The notes below the pieces were generated by a model that was given only the letters and a program-made list of their open reading frames with translations, ran no database searches and was not told where the DNA came from. The translations under genes and the position numbers were made by a program. Of a DNA stretch of 8,732 nt, positions 5,851 through 8,732 are shown piece by piece; position 1 is the stretch's first letter; each line of letters opens with the position of its first letter. This stretch comes from Bifidobacteriaceae bacterium (GTDB taxonomy: Bacteria; Actinomycetota; Actinomycetes; Actinomycetales; WQXJ01): assembly GCA_031266115.1 (NCBI GenBank), contig JAISBQ010000322.1:1-8732 (forward strand), in the 5' to 3' direction.

Positions 5851-8732
5851 CTACGTGGTTGACAGGGTGATGGTGGTCTTCGTGGCGCCGTACTTGGCGG
5901 TGATCTTGGCCTTGCCCGGTGCGTGAACGGCGATCCTTCCGGCTGCGTCCACGGTCGCAATGCGTGGATCGGCGGAAGACCACGTGACCGGCCGCCAGGT
6001 CGCGTTCCTCGGTGTCGTCACGACCCGCAGGACACTACGGCCAGTCTTGTCGGTGACAAGCTTCAACGACACGCTCGTCGCCTTCACCGGTTTCGGCACC
6101 ACCTGGACTTTCACTGCGGCTGTCACCCCATTGGGTCCAGTCAATTGGATAGTGGAGGCCCCGACCTTGGTCGCCTTGATCTTGACAGTCATCGCCTTGC
6201 CGGTCTGGGCCATGAGGATCTTGCCGCCGGTGACCCTCGCCACCGAGCCTTTCGACGACGACCACCCGATCTGGACTGGGCCGCTGGCACCATCCACGCC
6301 ACTGACCATCACCTGGACCTTCCCGGTTTGGCCTTTGGCTATCCGGACCACGTCCGCGCCGCTGTGCAGCGACACCGCCAGGGCTGCCTGGGCTGCCGCG
6401 GCCGCCGGGGCGTCGTTCATCGGCGGCACTATCACCGTCGGCGGGTCAACTGCCCGCGAAGACTCGGACGCTGTCCGCGACTCACGCACCTGCGACGAGT
6501 CAGACACGCGCGGCAAGTTGGGTGTTGTCGTAGTGTCAGACGTACTCGGTGACTCAGGCTCCGTGGGGGATCCGGGCACTTCGGGAGACTCAGGGACCGT
6601 GGGGGATCCAGGCTCGGCCGGAGACCCAGGTTCAGTGGGAGATCCGGGTTTGGTCGGGGATCCAGGCTCGGTCGGGGATCCAGGCTCCGTTGGGGATCCA
6701 GGCTCCGTGGGAGACCCAGGCTCGGTCGGAGATCCGGGCTCCGTGGGAGATCCGGGCTCCGTCGGGGATCCAGGCTCCGTGGGAGACCCAGGCTCGGTCG
6801 GGGACCCTGGCTCCGTGGGGGATCCGGGCTCCGTGGGGGATCCGGGCTCCGTGGGCAGGGTCGGAGGCGATGACGGTTCCTCCGTCGCGTTGACTCTCAC
6901 CGAGGCCGATGCGCGACCGTCGATCCAGTCCGCCCTCGATCCAGCTGCCTCGACGGCGAGTTCACAACCCACGTCCTCGGCGCTGGGAACATATTCCGGT
7001 CCGCTTGCCACTGCGCGGTCGCAGGATAACCACTCGAATGACACCACCACGCCAGCCGGCCATCCGGACGCCACAGCGGTCACACGCGACCCTGGAACGG
7101 CGTCCCCCACAATCGCGACAGTCCCAGGCAGGTCCTCGGGAACCAACTTCACCCGTGTCGAGGTCACGGTCCGCTCCCACCCCGGTTTAGTCGCCACCAC
7201 CGCCAGCATCAACGTCGAGCCCATATCGGCGGCCTGGATCCGGTAGGACGGTTCGATCCCAACCACTCGCCCTCCCACAACCCAGTGCAACGCCAGTTCT
7301 GCCCCCGGTTCCCAGCCCGACAATACTGACCGCAACTCCGATCCCGGTCCCACCGGATTCGGGCCTGCCTGAATCTTCACCTCACCAGACAGGACCAAGG
7401 CCGGTTCAAGTCTCACCGACAGATTCGCGGAGTGAGAAATCGCGTTCTCACCCCGCACATACAGAGTCTCCTCGTAGGAGCCTGGCTCGGCTGTCGCGTT
7501 CGGAACCAAGGTCGCTCTTGCCTGACCTCCCACCGGAATCGAGGCCAATATCGAATAGCCGTCAAACACACGGCCACTGGACCAAGCGTGCAGCTCCCCG
7601 GTGGGTTGATTGCCGGTGTTTGTCACGGTGACCGACAACCTCGCCGTCTCGACTGCACTGAGGGGCACCGACCCAAATTCCCCGTTGCTTTCCACAGCCA
7701 CGTCCACCGACCAGACCGGGGCAGACGTATCCACCACCCGTGACAGCGAAGGTGAATCGGGCAAGATAGTTCCCGCTGCCGTTGCCAAACCGCGCACCGC
7801 GACCTCGTACCGGGATCCTCCGGTCAAGCCGCTCACCGTGGCGGTGAGAACGGTGTCCCCCTCGGACCACCTCACGGGCAGGGTCACACTCCCGCCCAGG
7901 CTACCCACTTCGTTCACCGTGACACTCCCCGTGGCCGGGTCCATCGCTCTGTTGAACTGGACTGCCAACGATCCCGCGGGTGCGTCAATGACCGCGCCTG
8001 CCGGAGCCAACCACGTTGCCTCCGGTAACTCTGACCCGCCGCTGACCGCCATCGTCACCGGCACGTCGATCACCGCACCGGACGGGAATTCAATCTTCAG
8101 CGCATAAACCTCGTCCAGCACCAAGCGCCTCAACGCAGCCGGTTGCACGGCAACCGTGACCACGCTGCCCACCATTGAGATCGAATAGCCCTCTCCAGGA
8201 ACCAGCCCAATTCCATCCACGGTCACCGCCACATCGTCAAGCGACGCCAAGTCGTCCGGGCCGTCGGTATCGATCCACACTGGCACCGCCCAATCCGTCG
8301 AACTCACGGGCTGCGCGAAGCCACTGCTCCACGCGTAGCTTGGTGCGGCGCGGGTGGTAAACCCTCCGCCTGGATACCACACCGGCACACCGGCAATATC
8401 AGAGACTTCCGCCAACAGCCTTCCGTCGACTGATCGAAAGTCGAACAGTCTCCATCCGTGGTACGTCCCCCACTTCAATCCTTCGACCGGAACGGACACC
8501 TCGGTCCCTTCGGCGTTCCATTCCATGTCCCCAACAGACGGCCGCCAACCATCGGACGTTGATATTTCGATTCTACCCACGTTCTTCACCATGGGCGAGG
8601 AGAACGTGAACCCCAACACCCCATCCCCACCGGGGACATCAGAACCTGACGGCGACCGGCCAGTTACTCGCAAGTCATTCCGAGCACTCCCAGCATGAGA
8701 CGACAATAGTGCATTCCGTCCGTCGGGGAACT
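5851..8732 (-). CDS. Large multidomain surface or secreted protein with Ig-like domains and TEPGSP array (5' end beyond window)
   Basis: The frame is open to the right edge, with 959 complete residues. Numbering from the first whole codon (FPDGRNALLS), I see the following. About 28-120: Ig-like domain (GFTFSSPMVKNVGRIEIS). About 145-230: X2-like module (VTVDGIGLVPGEGYSI). About 236-338: SbsA-type Ig domain (SLAVQFNRAMDPATGSVTV, then GSRYEVAVRGLA). About 339-445: beta-sandwich with VTVTNTGNQPTG and SIPVGGQA. About 446-533 and 534-615: two copies of an actinobacterial surface repeat (GSELRSVLSGWEPGAELALHW; GSRVTAVASGWPAGVVVSFEW). Then 627-728: hexapeptide array; 729-770: Ser/Thr-rich spacer; about 785-880 and 884-959: Big_2-like domains (PVTWSSADPRIATVDAAGRI). 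It ends ITLSTT without LPXTG, hydrophobic anchor or charged tail. The signal peptide would lie outside the window. A stalk-like adhesin or envelope role is inferred. A TTG at 8706 is in frame but is not a credible start. Confidence 0.88.
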   Translation of the reverse strand, partial: FPDGRNALLSSHAGSARNDLRVTGRSPSGSDVPGGDGVLGFTFSSPMVKNVGRIEISTSDGWRPSVGDMEWNAEGTEVSVPVEGLKWGTYHGWRLFDFRSVDGRLLAEVSDIAGVPVWYPGGGFTTRAAPSYAWSSGFAQPVSSTDWAVPVWIDTDGPDDLASLDDVAVTVDGIGLVPGEGYSISMVGSVVTVAVQPAALRRLVLDEVYALKIEFPSGAVIDVPVTMAVSGGSELPEATWLAPAGAVIDAPAGSLAVQFNRAMDPATGSVTVNEVGSLGGSVTLPVRWSEGDTVLTATVSGLTGGSRYEVAVRGLATAAGTILPDSPSLSRVVDTSAPVWSVDVAVESNGEFGSVPLSAVETARLSVTVTNTGNQPTGELHAWSSGRVFDGYSILASIPVGGQARATLVPNATAEPGSYEETLYVRGENAISHSANLSVRLEPALVLSGEVKIQAGPNPVGPGSELRSVLSGWEPGAELALHWVVGGRVVGIEPSYRIQAADMGSTLMLAVVATKPGWERTVTSTRVKLVPEDLPGTVAIVGDAVPGSRVTAVASGWPAGVVVSFEWLSCDRAVASGPEYVPSAEDVGCELAVEAAGSRADWIDGRASASVRVNATEEPSSPPTLPTEPGSPTEPGSPTEPGSPTEPGSPTEPGSPTEPGSPTEPGSPTEPGSPTEPGSPTEPGSPTEPGSPTKPGSPTEPGSPAEPGSPTVPESPEVPGSPTEPESPSTSDTTTTPNLPRVSDSSQVRESRTASESSRAVDPPTVIVPPMNDAPAAAAAQAALAVSLHSGADVVRIAKGQTGKVQVMVSGVDGASGPVQIGWSSSKGSVARVTGGKILMAQTGKAMTVKIKATKVGASTIQLTGPNGVTAAVKVQVVPKPVKATSVSLKLVTDKTGRSVLRVVTTPRNATWRPVTWSSADPRIATVDAAGRIAVHAPGKAKITAKYGATKTTITLSTT
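6547..6852 (-). repeat. 18-base coding tandem repeat, 17 TEPGSP-type hexapeptides
   Basis: Seventeen consecutive in-frame 18-base units encode, from N to C terminus, eleven TEPGSP, then TKPGSP, TEPGSP, AEPGSP, TVPESP, EVPGSP and TEPESP. Units are uniform at the N-terminal side and diverge toward the C-terminal side. Most carry GGATCC or GGGTC(T/C)CC at the Gly-Ser-Pro codons. Such Pro/Glu/Ser repeats usually form an extended, hydrophilic stalk or wall-spanning linker; that role is inferred here. Confidence 0.95.

Noticed and set aside
6547..6852. Tandem repeats as a CRISPR array
   Set aside because: The units are contiguous 18-base coding repeats without unique spacers.
5960..7246. Plus-strand open frame with a collagen-like GDPGSV repeat
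   Set aside because: It is the antisense reading of the TEPGSP array. The sense strand carries recognisable Ig-like domains on both sides of the array; this frame has none.
8704..8706. TTG at 8706 as the start of the surface protein
   Set aside because: The frame stays open to the edge, and neither a ribosome binding site nor a signal peptide is seen. The sequence reads as the interior of a larger protein.

Overview
The window is a high-GC, densely coding stretch in which every supportable gene lies on the minus strand. A mycothiol synthase (MshD) points to an actinobacterium, since mycothiol is the signature thiol of that phylum. The linked mshD, ppk1 and MutT-type Nudix genes fit Actinomycetales or Micrococcales. 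Genus and species cannot be read from the sequence.

In the direction of transcription (right to left) the layout is as follows. (1) 8732-5851 is the 3' part of a large surface or secreted protein gene, open at the window edge. It encodes a chain of immunoglobulin-like domains, a 17-copy TEPGSP-type hexapeptide array, a Ser/Thr-rich stretch and two Big_2-like domains. (2) 5850-5688 is a 163-base gap with a possible GC hairpin and a perfect 27-base direct repeat at 46-base spacing. (3) 5687-4419 is an AAA-type ATPase with a C-terminal DUF4143 nuclease-like region. (4) 4338-3709 is an unrecognised, apparently conserved actinobacterial protein of about 209 residues. (5) 3665-2493 is mshD, with an unusual low-complexity insertion. 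(6) 2434-275 is ppk1, complete and with all expected catalytic residues. (7) 257-1 is the start of a Nudix hydrolase gene cut by the left edge.

Genes 4 to 7 are closely spaced (gaps of 43, 58 and 17 bases) and form a probable housekeeping operon for redox buffering, polyphosphate synthesis and nucleotide or polyphosphate clean-up. Genes 1 and 3 look like accessory content beside it. I do not see a clearly new multi-gene system. The most unusual items are the hexapeptide array with its 72-base higher-order duplication, the paired 27-base repeats upstream of the ATPase, and the insertion inside MshD. No RNA gene, CRISPR array, insertion sequence or gene-free stretch longer than 300 bases was found.
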